Shown: piece after piece, positions 33,389 to 43,285 of the stretch | Numbering within the stretch: the stretch's first letter is position 1 | Layout of the letters: each line of letters opens with the position of its first letter | Notes under the pieces: model-generated | What the model saw: only the letters and a program-made list of their open reading frames with translations | Told to the model about the DNA's origin: nothing | The model's database searches: none | Source of the DNA: Lacunisphaera limnophila | GTDB taxonomy: Bacteria; Verrucomicrobiota; Verrucomicrobiia; Opitutales; Opitutaceae | DNA length: 64,000 nucleotides | Reading direction: 5' to 3' | Assembly: GCF_001746835.1 (NCBI RefSeq) | Contig: NZ_CP016094.1 | Span: 558,001 to 622,000 of the forward strand | Made by a program: the position numbers and the translations under genes

Positions 33389-33553
33389 AGGGGTACCTTC
33401 CGATTTCACGCCAATAGTTCGAGTGAAATCTTTCCCTCCCAGCCAGTTCCCTTACCCGGGTGGACTCCGGAAGGCATACCATCAGGCGCCGCTACCAGGG
33501 GCCAATCAGCTGAGATGCCTCAAGCGCGGTGTCCGGAAGCCGATACCTGACCT

Positions 33554-34702
33554 ATGCCCCCTTCGCGTTTACATTATTTTACCGGTATCCTTGGCCTGCT
33601 CGGTTTGATGGCGCTGCCCCTGCGGGCGGCTCCCACGGTCGAAGAGCGTCTGGCCGCCCTCGAGGACAAACTCGCCGCCCTCAGCGCCGAAAATTCGAGC
33701 CTGCGCGAAAAACTGGCGGCCAAGCCCGGCGCCCTGCCCGTCACCATCGCCGGCAAGGAAACCAAGCTGGCCCTCGGCGGCTTCCTCCACCTCAACGCCG
33801 AGAGCGGCGACGCCCCCGACAGCCGCTATGCCGGCATCCACGAGCGCTTTCTCGTCCGCCGCGCCCGCCTGAATCTCAAGGGCAGCTTCGGCTCGGACTG
33901 GAGTTTCAAGCTCGAGTCCGACTTCGGCGCCAACACCACCGGCACCACCAGCGCCTACCGCGCCCAACTCACCGATGTCTATGTCGATTGGACGCCCAAC
34001 CCTGCCGCGCAGGTCCGCGTCGGCCAGTTCAAGACGCCCTTCGGCTGGGAGCAGCTGATGCCCGACACCCAGAATCCCTTCGCCGAACGCCCGCTCGCCA
34101 ACGACCGCCTCACCCTCAGCCGCCAAATCGGTGCCGCTCTGTCCGGCACTCTCGCCGGCGGCCGCGCCGACTACTCCGTGGGCGCCTTCAATGGCAACGG
34201 CGTCAACAACGCCGGCAACGACAACAATGCCTTCCTGACCGTCGCCCGCGTCTCCGCCAAGGCCTGGACCGGCAAGATCCACGAGCAGGCCGCCACGTGG
34301 TCGGTCGGCGCCAATGCCTTCACCACCCGCGACACCGGCACCTTCACCGGTCGCCGCGAAGGCTTCGGGCTCGACACCCAGTTCAACGCCGGTCCCGCCA
34401 TCCTCCGCGCCGAGTGGCTCACCTCCACCTCCGACCCGGCCGCCGCCGCCGCTACCGAGGCCGACGGCTGGTATCTCACCGCGCTCTACGATCTCACCAA
34501 GACCTGGCAGTTCGCCGCCCGGTACGAGACGTACGACGCGAACACCGCGACGGCCCGCAACGAGACTGATACCCTCGTGCTCGGCGTCAACCACCGCATC
34601 CGGGGCAACGACCTCGTCCTCACCCTCAACTACCTCGCCGGCAACGCCGACCTCGGCGGCAACGACGACCGCCTGATCGCCCGCCTGCAGGTGGTGTTCT
34701 GA
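33554..34702 (+). CDS. OprO/OprP-like outer membrane porin
   Basis: A 382-aa porin. Signal peptide in residues 1-25, then a predicted coiled coil (TVEERLAALEDKLAALSAENSSLREKLAAK, in heptads) that would lie in the periplasm, and a barrel with FLHLNAESGD, FLVRRARLNLKGSF, DWSFKLESDFGA, VRVGQFKTPFGWEQL and a closing LQVVF. This is the phosphate-selective-porin layout. Followed after 21 bases by a Cache protein and an MCP, a likely three-gene operon. Confidence 0.85.
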   Translation: MPPSRLHYFTGILGLLGLMALPLRAAPTVEERLAALEDKLAALSAENSSLREKLAAKPGALPVTIAGKETKLALGGFLHLNAESGDAPDSRYAGIHERFLVRRARLNLKGSFGSDWSFKLESDFGANTTGTTSAYRAQLTDVYVDWTPNPAAQVRVGQFKTPFGWEQLMPDTQNPFAERPLANDRLTLSRQIGAALSGTLAGGRADYSVGAFNGNGVNNAGNDNNAFLTVARVSAKAWTGKIHEQAATWSVGANAFTTRDTGTFTGRREGFGLDTQFNAGPAILRAEWLTSTSDPAAAAATEADGWYLTALYDLTKTWQFAARYETYDANTATARNETDTLVLGVNHRIRGNDLVLTLNYLAGNADLGGNDDRLIARLQVVF

Positions 34703-34723
34703 TCCCCGCCTCCTCCTCTCCCC

Positions 34724-35272
34724 ATGAAATCCTTTTCCCGCCTCCTCCCGCTCTGCACCCTGCTCACCCTCCCGCTCGCCGCCGCGGAACTCCCGGCCCG
34801 CGTCCCCGAACTCGCGCAGGGCGAAATCTCCGCCCTCGCGGCCGATCCGGTCATCGTCAGCGCGGTGACCGCCCAAAACGACCGCGGCGCCACCCTCGCC
34901 GATGTCACCGCCGCCGACAAGGTCTGGCTGGCCACCCCGGGGACCGCCGACTTCATGAAGCTCGTCATCGACTCGCCGGCCGGTGAACACCTGCGCACCT
35001 GGCGCAAGTCCCGTCCCTATGTGTCGGAGATCATCGTCATGGACCGGCTCGGCGCCAACGTCGCCATCACGGAAAAGACCTCCGACTACTGGCAGGGGGA
35101 CGAGCCCAAATTCTCCGCGTCCTTCAAGGACGCCGGCCTCGTCTTCATCGACCGCATGAAATTCGACGACAGCACCCAGACCTACTCCGTCCAGGTCTCT
35201 GTTCCCGTCCGCGACCCCGCCGGCACGCTTATCGGCGTGCTCTGCTGCGGCCTCGACCTCGAGCACCTCTGA
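34724..35272 (+). CDS. Stand-alone periplasmic Cache/PDC-like sensor protein
   Basis: A 182-aa exported protein: a signal peptide (residues 1-21) and a single PDC/Cache-like alpha-beta sensor domain with no membrane anchor or output domain. Recognisable Cache features are [45 protein letters not shown] and [24 protein letters not shown]. It lies 21 bases after the porin and 14 bases before the MCP start, so it is co-transcribed with both. It could bind the solute the porin admits and hand the signal to the chemoreceptor. Confidence 0.8.
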   Translation: MKSFSRLLPLCTLLTLPLAAAELPARVPELAQGEISALAADPVIVSAVTAQNDRGATLADVTAADKVWLATPGTADFMKLVIDSPAGEHLRTWRKSRPYVSEIIVMDRLGANVAITEKTSDYWQGDEPKFSASFKDAGLVFIDRMKFDDSTQTYSVQVSVPVRDPAGTLIGVLCCGLDLEHL

Positions 35273-35286
35273 AGCATCCCGCCCCC

Positions 35287-36807
35287 ATGGCCCAGCTTTC
35301 CGTCAGTACCAAGCTCATCACCGGCTTCAGCGTGCTCGTGCTCCTCGTGGCGGTCACCGGCTTCGTCGGCTATCGCGCCGGCGCCGGCATCAACACGCAC
35401 CTGATCAAGGCCAGCGACCACACGCTGCCCTCGGTTTCCCTCCTCCTCGAGGCCGACCGCGACCTGCACCAGGCCCTCGTGGCCGAGCGCACGATGATCT
35501 TCGTCAACCCCGAGTCTGACCAGTTCAAGAGCCTCCTGCAGGACCACGCGGACAACATCAAGCAGGCCACCACCCGCTGGGAGAAATTCAAGGCCGTCAA
35601 CCGCCTGCCCGCCGCCGCCCGCGCCATCGAGGCCGACTATGAGACGAAGATCGCCGCCTGGATCGCCACCACCGAGCGCATCCGCGAGGCCCGTCGCGCC
35701 AACACCCCCGAGGGGCGGCGCGAAGCCATCGATCTCGCCAACACCACCGCCGTCGCCCAGTTCAACTCCGCCCGGGAGTGCATCAACCAGCTCACCGAGC
35801 TGCTCGCCGCCTCCTCCGCGGCCGATCAGGCTCTCGCCGCCGCCACTCACCGGCGCGCCACCTGGGGCAGCCTCGGCGTCACCGCGCTCAGCGTCGCCGT
35901 CGGCGCCGGCCTCACCTGGTTCGTCGGCATCCGCCTCGCCCGCACGCTTCGGACTGTCGTCCAGACCCTCTCCGTCAACGCCGGCGAAACCTCGTCGGCC
36001 GCCGGCCAGATCAGCAACTCCAGCCAGCAGCTCGCGTCGGGCGCCAGCACCCAGGCCGCCTCCCTCGAGGAAATCAGCGCCTCGCTCACCGAGGTCTCCA
36101 GCATGGTCCAGCGCAACGCCGAACACACGGGCAAGGCGCGCACCCTCACCCAGCAGACCCGCCAGGCCGCCGACCACGGCAGCGAGGAGATGCGCCACAT
36201 GGCCGAGGCCGTGCAGGCGATCGACGGCTCCAGCCGCAACATCAGCGCCATCATCAAGACCATCGACGAAATCGCCTTCCAGACCAACATCCTCGCCCTC
36301 AACGCCGCCGTCGAGGCCGCCCGCGCCGGCGAGGCCGGCGCCGGCTTCAGCGTCGTCGCCGAGGAGGTCCGCGCCCTCGCCCACCGCAGCGCCGCCGCCG
36401 CCAAGGAGACCGCCGAGAAGATCGAAGACTCCCTCGCGAAGAGCCGCCACGGGGTCGAGCTCAGCGCCCGCGTCGCCACCTCCCTCGAGGAGATCAACAC
36501 CCGCGCCCGCGAGGTCGACGGCGTCGTGCAGGAGATCGCCAGCGCCTCCCAGCAGCAGTCCCAGGGTATCAGCCAGATCACCAGCGCCGTCGCCGGCATG
36601 GACCGCATCACCCAGACCAACGCCGCCACGGCCGAGGAATCCGCCGCCGCCGCCGAGGAACTGAACGCCCAGACCCACTGCCTCCACGACGCCATCAACC
36701 AGCTCAACCAGCTCGTCGGCGCCGACCTCGCCGCCGCGGACCACTGCACGATCCGCCCCACCCCCCGCACCCGCCACGCCGAGCCGCACCTGGCCGCCGT
36801 TTCCTGA
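35287..36807 (+). CDS. Methyl-accepting chemotaxis protein
   Basis: 506 aa. TM1 residues 9-28, a helical periplasmic ligand domain of the four-helix-bundle type (30-185), TM2 near 190-212 and a short HAMP-like helix. The cytoplasmic signalling hairpin has the tip [48 protein letters not shown] (in blocks) intact, with flanking methylation helices ([26 protein letters not shown]). The terminal pentapeptide for CheR tethering is absent. The last gene of the porin-Cache-MCP trio. Confidence 0.93.
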   Translation: MAQLSVSTKLITGFSVLVLLVAVTGFVGYRAGAGINTHLIKASDHTLPSVSLLLEADRDLHQALVAERTMIFVNPESDQFKSLLQDHADNIKQATTRWEKFKAVNRLPAAARAIEADYETKIAAWIATTERIREARRANTPEGRREAIDLANTTAVAQFNSARECINQLTELLAASSAADQALAAATHRRATWGSLGVTALSVAVGAGLTWFVGIRLARTLRTVVQTLSVNAGETSSAAGQISNSSQQLASGASTQAASLEEISASLTEVSSMVQRNAEHTGKARTLTQQTRQAADHGSEEMRHMAEAVQAIDGSSRNISAIIKTIDEIAFQTNILALNAAVEAARAGEAGAGFSVVAEEVRALAHRSAAAAKETAEKIEDSLAKSRHGVELSARVATSLEEINTRAREVDGVVQEIASASQQQSQGISQITSAVAGMDRITQTNAATAEESAAAAEELNAQTHCLHDAINQLNQLVGADLAAADHCTIRPTPRTRHAEPHLAAVS

Positions 36808-36843
36808 CAACTTCCCGCGGATGACCGCGGATGGGGCAATCCG

Positions 36844-36871
36844 GTAGGCGCGGGCCCCGTTCCCGGCCCGC
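36844..36871 (+). repeat. GTAG-footed REP-like hairpin
   Basis: GTAG GC GCGGGCC ccgttcc C GGCCCGC: a 7-bp stem with an 8-base loop, between the MCP and folE2. Confidence 0.55.
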
Positions 36872-36946
36872 TCAAATTTCGTTCGGAGCTAAGATCGTCC
36901 CTCTATCCGCGTTGCTCCGCGCCATCCGCGGAGAGTTCCGCTTCTT

Positions 36947-37918
36947 TCAGCAGACCAACATGCCGAAATCCATGAAGTCCGCGCTGAAGCCGCCCTTCAC
37001 GCCCTTGCAGATCACGCTCACGGCGTCGTGCGAGTGCAGCGACTCCAGGTGCGAGCAGGCGATCCGGAAATCGGCGATCCGCTTGTCGCGGTCGAACTCC
37101 CGGTAGAGCAGCCGCGCGGCATCCTCCACGAATTTCAGGTAGGCCCCGTTGAGCTCGGCAAAGGCCTGCTCGTCCTCCCGCTTCACCATGACCTGCGTCT
37201 CGGTCTGCAGCGCCTTGAGGCAGAGGGCATGCACGTCCTCGATCCAGATCTTCTTTCCGTCCACCTCCTCCAGCGTGATGCGGGCCTTGCTCCGCTGCGA
37301 ATGCGGCACGCCGTAGGCCCCGCGCTTGGCGCGGGCGTGTTCGGTGAGTTCGGCCGAGCAGGGGCAGGCCGACGAATACACAAAGTCAAAGTGGATGAAC
37401 CGGCGGTAACGCCCGTCGCGGGTCATCACGCCCTCGAACGCCACGGTGTAGAACTGGTAGCCTTCCAGCCCCGTGCGCAGGCTCGTCCGCACCATCGGGT
37501 ACGAGAAGGCGATCTTCAGCCGCGCGTCCTTCGTCTCCACCTTGCGCAGGTAACCCTTCAGGATCTTGCCCATCCACTCGCCGGTGGTGACGCCATTCTT
37601 GTGCTCGTAGAACGTCCGCATGATGCGGCTCATGTTGATGCCCTTGAGCTCCGCCTCGAGCGACACCGTGCCGGTGACGCTGGTCTCCAGTGTGAGAGTC
37701 TTGCCGGCCTTGGTGCGGTACTTCAGCGGCAGCTTGAAATTGTGGATGCCCACCTGCTGGATCGGCACGTTCGCCCCTTGGATCGCCTCATGGGCGACAT
37801 CCATCATGTCGGGCAGCGTGGCCCGGTAGGCGGGGCTGGATTTGAACTTACGGTCGTAGCCCCGCTGGACGAGCGGCGGCTGCCCGCAGTCCGAGCGGTG
37901 GAGATACATCTGTTTCAT
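36947..37918 (-). CDS. folE2: GTP cyclohydrolase FolE2 (type IB)
   Basis: Opens GTP to 7,8-dihydroneopterin triphosphate, the first step of pterin/folate synthesis. It belongs to the metal-promiscuous type IB, not the zinc-dependent FolE. The family's active-site segment [31 protein letters not shown] is intact, with the Cys ligand and the His, as well as [10 protein letters not shown] and the tail [18 protein letters not shown]. 323 aa. It precedes the PTPS gene by 45 bases on the same strand order (PTPS first), so the two act in one pathway. Confidence 0.93.
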   Translation of the reverse strand: MKQMYLHRSDCGQPPLVQRGYDRKFKSSPAYRATLPDMMDVAHEAIQGANVPIQQVGIHNFKLPLKYRTKAGKTLTLETSVTGTVSLEAELKGINMSRIMRTFYEHKNGVTTGEWMGKILKGYLRKVETKDARLKIAFSYPMVRTSLRTGLEGYQFYTVAFEGVMTRDGRYRRFIHFDFVYSSACPCSAELTEHARAKRGAYGVPHSQRSKARITLEEVDGKKIWIEDVHALCLKALQTETQVMVKREDEQAFAELNGAYLKFVEDAARLLYREFDRDKRIADFRIACSHLESLHSHDAVSVICKGVKGGFSADFMDFGMLVC

Positions 37919-37963
37919 GGGCGATCGTTTTTGGTTGGGGCGGGTGACGTAACCGCCCGGAAA

Positions 37964-38443
37964 TCAGTGGTGGGCCGGGCCGAAGAACTCGGCGAAGTTG
38001 CGGGGCGTCTCGTACAGCCGCACGCAGTGCAGCCGGGCCGGCAGGTGGATGCGGGGCGCGATCTCGTGCCAGAACGCGATCACCAGGTTCTCCGTCGAGG
38101 GGATGATCCCGCGCAGAAAGTCGACCTCGTCGTTCAGGTTGCGGTGGTCGCACTTGTCCACCACCGCCGTGTGCAGGACCTTCTTCAGCCGGGCCAGATC
38201 CATAATGTACCCGGTGACCGGATCAGGCTGGCCCTTCAACGTCACCTCCAGCACATAGTTGTGGCCGTGCCAGTGCGGGTTGGTGCACATGCCGTATTGC
38301 TTCTGGTTCCAGGCGAGGCTCTTGGTGGGATTGTACAGCCGGTGCGCGGAGTTGAAATGCACCTGCCGCGTAATAAACACCGTGCCGGCCAGGGCCCGCA
38401 CGGAAGGTTCGCGGCTTTTTTGAGGGGAGGACTTCTTCGGCAT
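37964..38443 (-). CDS. 6-pyruvoyl-tetrahydropterin synthase-like protein (QueD/PTPS superfamily)
   Basis: Uses the triphosphate made by FolE2. The Zn ligands are HFNSAHRL and CTNPHWHGHNY. The spacing C-x5-HGH matches eukaryotic PTPS (CNNPNGHGHNY), whereas I recall QueD using a shorter spacing. Other eukaryote-like matches are CDHRNLNDEVDF, STENLVIAFW and YETPRN. 159 aa. It could make 6-pyruvoyl-tetrahydropterin, or act as QueD. The catalytic Cys, Asp and His triad is present. Operon with folE2. Confidence 0.85.
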   Translation of the reverse strand: MPKKSSPQKSREPSVRALAGTVFITRQVHFNSAHRLYNPTKSLAWNQKQYGMCTNPHWHGHNYVLEVTLKGQPDPVTGYIMDLARLKKVLHTAVVDKCDHRNLNDEVDFLRGIIPSTENLVIAFWHEIAPRIHLPARLHCVRLYETPRNFAEFFGPAHH

Positions 38444-38509
38444 GGAGGGTTCATCGAAGCGAGATTGCGGCTTGCGTCAACCCCCGGCCGCGCCGCTCAA
38501 TCCGCCGCG

Positions 38510-39304
38510 ATGGCCCTGCGTTTCCGCATCCTGGGCAGCGGCAGCTCCGGCAACGCCGCCCTCCTCTCCTCCGACGACACCCGCGTGCTCGTGGACGCGG
38601 GCTTTTCCGCCCGCAAACTCGGCGAACTCCTCGCCGCGGCCGACGAATCATGGTCGCGCATCGACGCCATCTTCCTCACCCACGAGCACGGCGATCACGC
38701 GGCCGCCCTCGGCGGGCTGGCCCGCCACCCCCACATCAAGGTCTTCGCCAACCGCCGCACCGCCGAGACCCTCCAGGCCGGCCTCAAGCACCGCATCAAC
38801 TGGCAGCTCTTCGAGACGGGCAGCGCCTTCCGCTTCCGCGACTTCGAGGTGCAAAGCTTCACCGTGCCCCACGACGCCCAGGACCCCGTCGGCTTCCTCA
38901 TCGCCCACGGCCACGACGACCTCCTCTCCCCCCGCCGCCGCCTCGCCTGGCTCACCGACCTCGGCCACGCCCCCGCCAGCGTCCGCGAGCACATCCGCGA
39001 GGCCGATGTCCTCGTCGTCGAGGCCAACCACTGCTCCACCATGCTCCAGGCCGACACCAAGCGCCCCTGGTCCACCAAGCAGCGCATCAGCGGCCGCCAC
39101 GGCCACCTCTCCAACGCCGCCGCCCGCGAACTGCTCGAGAGCACCACCGGCGCCCGCTGGCGCCACGTCTTCCTCACCCACCTCAGCCGCGACTGCAATT
39201 CCCTGGCCGCCGTCGAGGCCGCCTGCGGCGCCGTCCTCACCGCCCGCCAATGCGGCTTCTCCGTCGTTGCCCCCGGCGGCGGAACCCCTTTCTTTGAGTT
39301 CTGA
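38510..39304 (+). CDS. MBL-fold hydrolase, WalJ/YycJ-like
   Basis: A 264-aa metallo-beta-lactamase fold protein with RFRILGSGSSGNAALLSSDDTRVLVDAGF at the N-terminus and the zinc motif LTHEHGDHAAAL. Later His/Asp ligands occur in TVPHDAQDPVGF, WLTDLGHA and FLTHLSRDCN. The start (MALRFRILGSGSSGN) fits the YycJ family, which is linked to DNA repair or cell-wall regulation in Firmicutes. Here it is followed after 2 bases by pyruvate kinase, so it is co-transcribed with it. The substrate is unknown. Confidence 0.85.
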   Translation: MALRFRILGSGSSGNAALLSSDDTRVLVDAGFSARKLGELLAAADESWSRIDAIFLTHEHGDHAAALGGLARHPHIKVFANRRTAETLQAGLKHRINWQLFETGSAFRFRDFEVQSFTVPHDAQDPVGFLIAHGHDDLLSPRRRLAWLTDLGHAPASVREHIREADVLVVEANHCSTMLQADTKRPWSTKQRISGRHGHLSNAAARELLESTTGARWRHVFLTHLSRDCNSLAAVEAACGAVLTARQCGFSVVAPGGGTPFFEF

Positions 39305-39306
39305 CC

Positions 39307-40740
39307 ATGCCGCTCCCTTCCTACCGCCGCACCAAGATCATCGCCACCCTCGGGCCCGCCACCGAGAGCGAACCCGCCCTCACCCGCCTGATCGAGTGCG
39401 GCGTCGATGTCATCCGCCTCAACATGGCGCACGCCAAGCACGACTGGACGCGCACCGTCATCCGCCGCATCCGCGCCATTTCCAAGAAAGTCGGCCGCGA
39501 AGTGGCTATCATGATGGATATCAAGGGCCCGGAGATCCGGACCGGCGACGTCGACGTGCCGATCGAGCTGCGCCCCGGCGAGATTTTTGACTTTACCGTC
39601 AAACCCGGCGCCGAACGCGACAACTCCGAGGAAATCCGCTCCGTCGACGTCAACTACCAGAACCTCGTCAACGACATCAAGGTCGGCGACATCGTCCTCG
39701 TCGACAACGGCATCATCCGCCTCGAGGTCCGCCAGAAATACGACGCCCACATCCGCTGCTGCGTCCTCACCCCCGGCTCCCTCACCTCCCGCCGCCACAT
39801 CAACCTGCCGGGCGTCCGCGTCAACCTCCCCTCCTTCACCGAAAAGGACCGCGGCGACACCCTCGTCGGCCTGGAAGAGGGCATCGACTTCGTCGCCCTC
39901 TCCTTCGTCCGCGAGGCCGCCGACATCGTCCAGCTCCGCGGCTTCCTCAAGCAGCAGAATTCCACCGCCCGCATCGTCGCCAAGATCGAGGACCAGCAAG
40001 CCATCTCCAACCTCGACGAGATCATCCGCGCCACCGACGTCCTGATGGTCGCCCGCGGCGACCTCGGCATCGAGGTTCCCTTTGAGGACCTCCCCATCAT
40101 CCAGCACCGCGCCGTCCGCACCTGCCTCTCCGTCGGCCGCCCCGTCATCGTCGCCACCCACATGCTGGAATCGATGATCAGCCAACCGGTCCCCACCCGC
40201 GCCGAGATCACCGACGTCGCCAACGCCGTCTACGAGCAGGCCGACTGCGTCATGCTCTCCGGCGAGACCACCATCGGTAAATACCCCTTCGAGTGCATCC
40301 GCGTGATGGACTCCATCGCCCGCCGCGTGGAGGAGGAACTCGCCGCCGACTTCCCCGAACCCGCCGTGTTCATCGAGCCCCGCATGAAGTTCATGCGCGC
40401 CGCCGTCGTCATGGCCAACGAGTTCCCCGGCTCACGCATCGTCATCTTCACCCGCCGCGGCCTGAGCGCCGCCGGCCTCGCCGCCCACCGCCCCGCCCGC
40501 GCCCCGATCCTCGCCCTCACCGACAATGTCGCCGCGGTCCGCCAGCTCCGCATCGTCCGCTCGGTCGAGCCCTACCTCATCGGGCCCTTCGGCGATCCCG
40601 AGAAGACCCTCACCCGCGCCCTCGACATGCTCCGCGACGCCGGCCGCGTGAAGGCCGGCGACAAGCTCGTGATCATTTCCGACGTCCTCGCCGAAAACGG
40701 CGACCGGGTGGACAGCATCCAGATGCGCTCGGTCAGCTGA
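39307..40740 (+). CDS. pyk: Pyruvate kinase
   Basis: Last step of glycolysis. Canonical blocks: RRTKIIATLGPATES, VDVIRLNMAHAKHD, MMDIKGPEIRTGD, DFVALSFVREAADI, VAKIEDQQAISNLDEI (catalytic Lys), MVARGDLGIEVPFEDLP, PVIVATHMLESMI and CVMLSGETTIGKYP. The C-terminal domain is present. 477 aa. It starts at 39307, 2 bases after the MBL gene. The Asn-Met-Ala-His at LNMAH (usually NFSH) is a variant also seen outside Proteobacteria. Confidence 0.97.
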   Translation: MPLPSYRRTKIIATLGPATESEPALTRLIECGVDVIRLNMAHAKHDWTRTVIRRIRAISKKVGREVAIMMDIKGPEIRTGDVDVPIELRPGEIFDFTVKPGAERDNSEEIRSVDVNYQNLVNDIKVGDIVLVDNGIIRLEVRQKYDAHIRCCVLTPGSLTSRRHINLPGVRVNLPSFTEKDRGDTLVGLEEGIDFVALSFVREAADIVQLRGFLKQQNSTARIVAKIEDQQAISNLDEIIRATDVLMVARGDLGIEVPFEDLPIIQHRAVRTCLSVGRPVIVATHMLESMISQPVPTRAEITDVANAVYEQADCVMLSGETTIGKYPFECIRVMDSIARRVEEELAADFPEPAVFIEPRMKFMRAAVVMANEFPGSRIVIFTRRGLSAAGLAAHRPARAPILALTDNVAAVRQLRIVRSVEPYLIGPFGDPEKTLTRALDMLRDAGRVKAGDKLVIISDVLAENGDRVDSIQMRSVS

Positions 40741-40754
40741 GCCCCCGCCAGGCT

Positions 40755-40804
40755 GTAGGGCGGGATCCCCTGCCCCGAGTCCGTCGCAGGGGCCGAATCC
40801 CGCC
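40755..40804 (+). repeat. GTAG-footed long REP-like hairpin
   Basis: GTAG then GGCGGGATccCCTGC ... GCAGGG..AATCCCGCC: an extended imperfect stem with a 12-base loop, 14 bases after the pyruvate kinase stop. Confidence 0.65.
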
Positions 40805-40957
40805 GCGGGCGCGGCATCGGCTGGAGGAACCGTGAGAACGCCCCTCCCACGCTCCACCCCGCCTCCGTGCGGCTCGTCGCGCATTTTTATCCACTCGCCC
40901 TGTAACCTTTGCAGGCCACCCCCGGTTAAGCCACATCGACGCCCCTCCGGCGCCCGC

Positions 40958-43087
40958 ATGCCCATTTCTTCCCGCCTCCTCCTCTGCACCCTCCTGCTCG
41001 GCGCCCGTCTCGCGGCCGCTCCCTTTCTGGAGGTCCGTCCCGCCGACGCCCCCCCGGTCATCGACGGCGTGATCACCCCGGGCGAATGGGCCATGGCCAC
41101 GCCCACCGATGCCTTCCGCCAGGTCGAGCCGGTCGAAGACGGCGCGGTGACCGAACGCACTGAGTTCTGGGTCACCTACGACCGACACCACCTCTACGTC
41201 GCGATCCGCTGCCACGACACCGGCGGCCGCGCCGGCGTCCGCGCCTACTCCATGCAGCGCGACCAGGACAACGGCTCTGACGATCTCGTCCGCATCGTCC
41301 TCGACACCTTCCACCGGCAGAGCGACGGGTATTACTTCGCCCTCACCGCCGCGGGCGGCCGCCACGACGGCTTGGTCCAGAACAAGGAGGAGGCCAACGA
41401 CCAATGGGACGCCCTCTGGCACGGCCGCACCAGCATCGACGACGGCGGCTGGAGCGCCGAGTTCGCCATCCCGTTCAAGTCCCTCTCCTTCGACGCGGCC
41501 AACGACACCTGGGGCTTCAACGTCGCCCGCGCCGTCCGCCGCAAGCAGGAGGTCATGCGCTGGAGCGGCATCGTGCGCAACAAACCCACCGTCTCCCTCC
41601 CCCTGCTCGGCGAACTCCGCGGCCTTCGCGGCCTGGAGCAGGGCCGCGGTCTCGACCTCAAGCCCTTCGCCAGCGCCACCACCCGCCACGACCCGCGACC
41701 CGGGACGAAGCGCACCGAGTTCAAGCCCGGCCTCGACCTCGTCTGGAATGTCACGCCCTCCCTCGCCGCCACCCTCACCGTGAACACCGACTTCGCCGAC
41801 GCCGAGGTGGACGAGCGCCAGGTCAACCTCGGGCGCTTCCCCCTCTTCTTCCCGGAGAAACGCGGCTTCTTCACCCAGGACGCCTCGCTCTTCACCTTCG
41901 CCGGCATCCGCCAGGATCCCCTGCCCTTCTTCTCCCGCCGCATCGGCCTGGCCGGGGACGGCACCAAGGTCGATGTGCTCGGCGGCCTCAAGCTCACCGG
42001 CCGCGCCGGTCCGTGGACGCTCGGCCTCCTCGATGTGCAGATCGACGAACACGCCGGGGTGGATTCCCGCAACCTGCTCGCCGGCCGCGTCGCCCGCCAG
42101 GTCGGCGCCGAATCGAGCGCGGGCCTGATCTTCACGCACGGCGATCCACGCGGGGGCGACAACACCCTTGTCGGGACCGATTTCAACTACGTCAATAACC
42201 AGCTGCCAGGCGGCAAGTCGGTCACGATCCGCACCGCCCTGCAGGCCACCGACTCCGATCTCGCGGGCGGTCAGGGCACCGCCGCCACCTTGTCGGTCGA
42301 CTACCCCAACGAGCCCTTCGGCTACTACGCCTCCCTCAGCCGCATCAGCGACCGCTACGATCCCGCCCTCGGCTTCGTCTCCCGGACCGGCACGGGCAAT
42401 CTGTTCTTCTCCCCCTACTATGTTTTCCGCCGCCCCGCCGGCTGGATCCGCCAGACCCAGCTCTTCCTCGAGACCGAGCGCACGACCACGCTCGGCGCCG
42501 ACCTGCTCGACAGCGGCACCTGGCTGGGCGTCTACTCCGAAAACGAGCACGGCGACTACGCCAACCTCTGGTTCAACGAATCCCGCGAGACCTACGACGC
42601 CCCCTTCGCCATCCGGCCCGGCATCGTGATCCCGACCGGCGTGCACCGCTGGCACCAGGGCCAGTTCCAAATCGGCACGGCCCGCAACCGCCCCGTCGAT
42701 GTCTTCCTGCGCTGGCGCCACGGCGGCTTTCTCACCGGCCAAGCCGATGACTACCAGGTCAACCTCGGCTGGCGCCCCAGCTCCCGCCTGCAATTCAGCC
42801 TGCGCCAGACCTACCGGGACATCCGCCTGCCTTCGGGTGACTTTGTCGTCCGCACCGGCTCGGCCCGCGTCTCCTACACCTTCACCCCCGACCTGCAGCT
42901 CAGCCTGCTCGGCCAGTTCGACAACATCTCCGATTCCCTCGGCGTGAATTTCCGGATCAAGTGGACACCCCAGCCCGGCAACGACCTCTACCTCGTCGTC
43001 AACCAGGGCTACGACACCACCGAGGACCACTTCCGCCCCACCGGCAACGAAACCTCCCTCAAGGGCGCCTGGACCTACCGGTTCTAA
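40958..43087 (+). CDS. DUF5916 outer-membrane protein with N-terminal CBM9-like domain
   Basis: 709 aa. Signal peptide in residues 1-20, then a carbohydrate-binding family 9-like domain (FLEVRPADAPPVIDGVITPGEWAMA, WVTYDRHHLYVAIRCHDT) and the DUF5916 beta-barrel part with repeated outer-membrane strands (GYYFALTAAGG, FVARAVRRKQE, LFFPEKRGFFTQDASLF, LAGDGTKVDVLGGLKLTGR). The C-terminal sequence ends TGNETSLKGAWTYRF, with a barrel-closing Phe. Start at 40958. The role is unknown but probably outer-membrane associated. It is monocistronic. Confidence 0.8.
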   Translation: MPISSRLLLCTLLLGARLAAAPFLEVRPADAPPVIDGVITPGEWAMATPTDAFRQVEPVEDGAVTERTEFWVTYDRHHLYVAIRCHDTGGRAGVRAYSMQRDQDNGSDDLVRIVLDTFHRQSDGYYFALTAAGGRHDGLVQNKEEANDQWDALWHGRTSIDDGGWSAEFAIPFKSLSFDAANDTWGFNVARAVRRKQEVMRWSGIVRNKPTVSLPLLGELRGLRGLEQGRGLDLKPFASATTRHDPRPGTKRTEFKPGLDLVWNVTPSLAATLTVNTDFADAEVDERQVNLGRFPLFFPEKRGFFTQDASLFTFAGIRQDPLPFFSRRIGLAGDGTKVDVLGGLKLTGRAGPWTLGLLDVQIDEHAGVDSRNLLAGRVARQVGAESSAGLIFTHGDPRGGDNTLVGTDFNYVNNQLPGGKSVTIRTALQATDSDLAGGQGTAATLSVDYPNEPFGYYASLSRISDRYDPALGFVSRTGTGNLFFSPYYVFRRPAGWIRQTQLFLETERTTTLGADLLDSGTWLGVYSENEHGDYANLWFNESRETYDAPFAIRPGIVIPTGVHRWHQGQFQIGTARNRPVDVFLRWRHGGFLTGQADDYQVNLGWRPSSRLQFSLRQTYRDIRLPSGDFVVRTGSARVSYTFTPDLQLSLLGQFDNISDSLGVNFRIKWTPQPGNDLYLVVNQGYDTTEDHFRPTGNETSLKGAWTYRF

Positions 43088-43285
43088 AACGCGGCGCTTT
43101 CGCTCACCGGCCCCCGCCCCATGCTCGGGCGCTTCAGCCCGCGATGACCGATCGCGATCAGCATCCCTGGGCGGCACGCGGTAGCCTGAATGCGCCCGGC
43201 CTTGGGATTTGTCGGCGTCGCGTTTGCTTGCCGCGGCTTCTACAGCTTCTTTGGTGAAGGGGACGGACCCACCCTCCCCCTCGCC

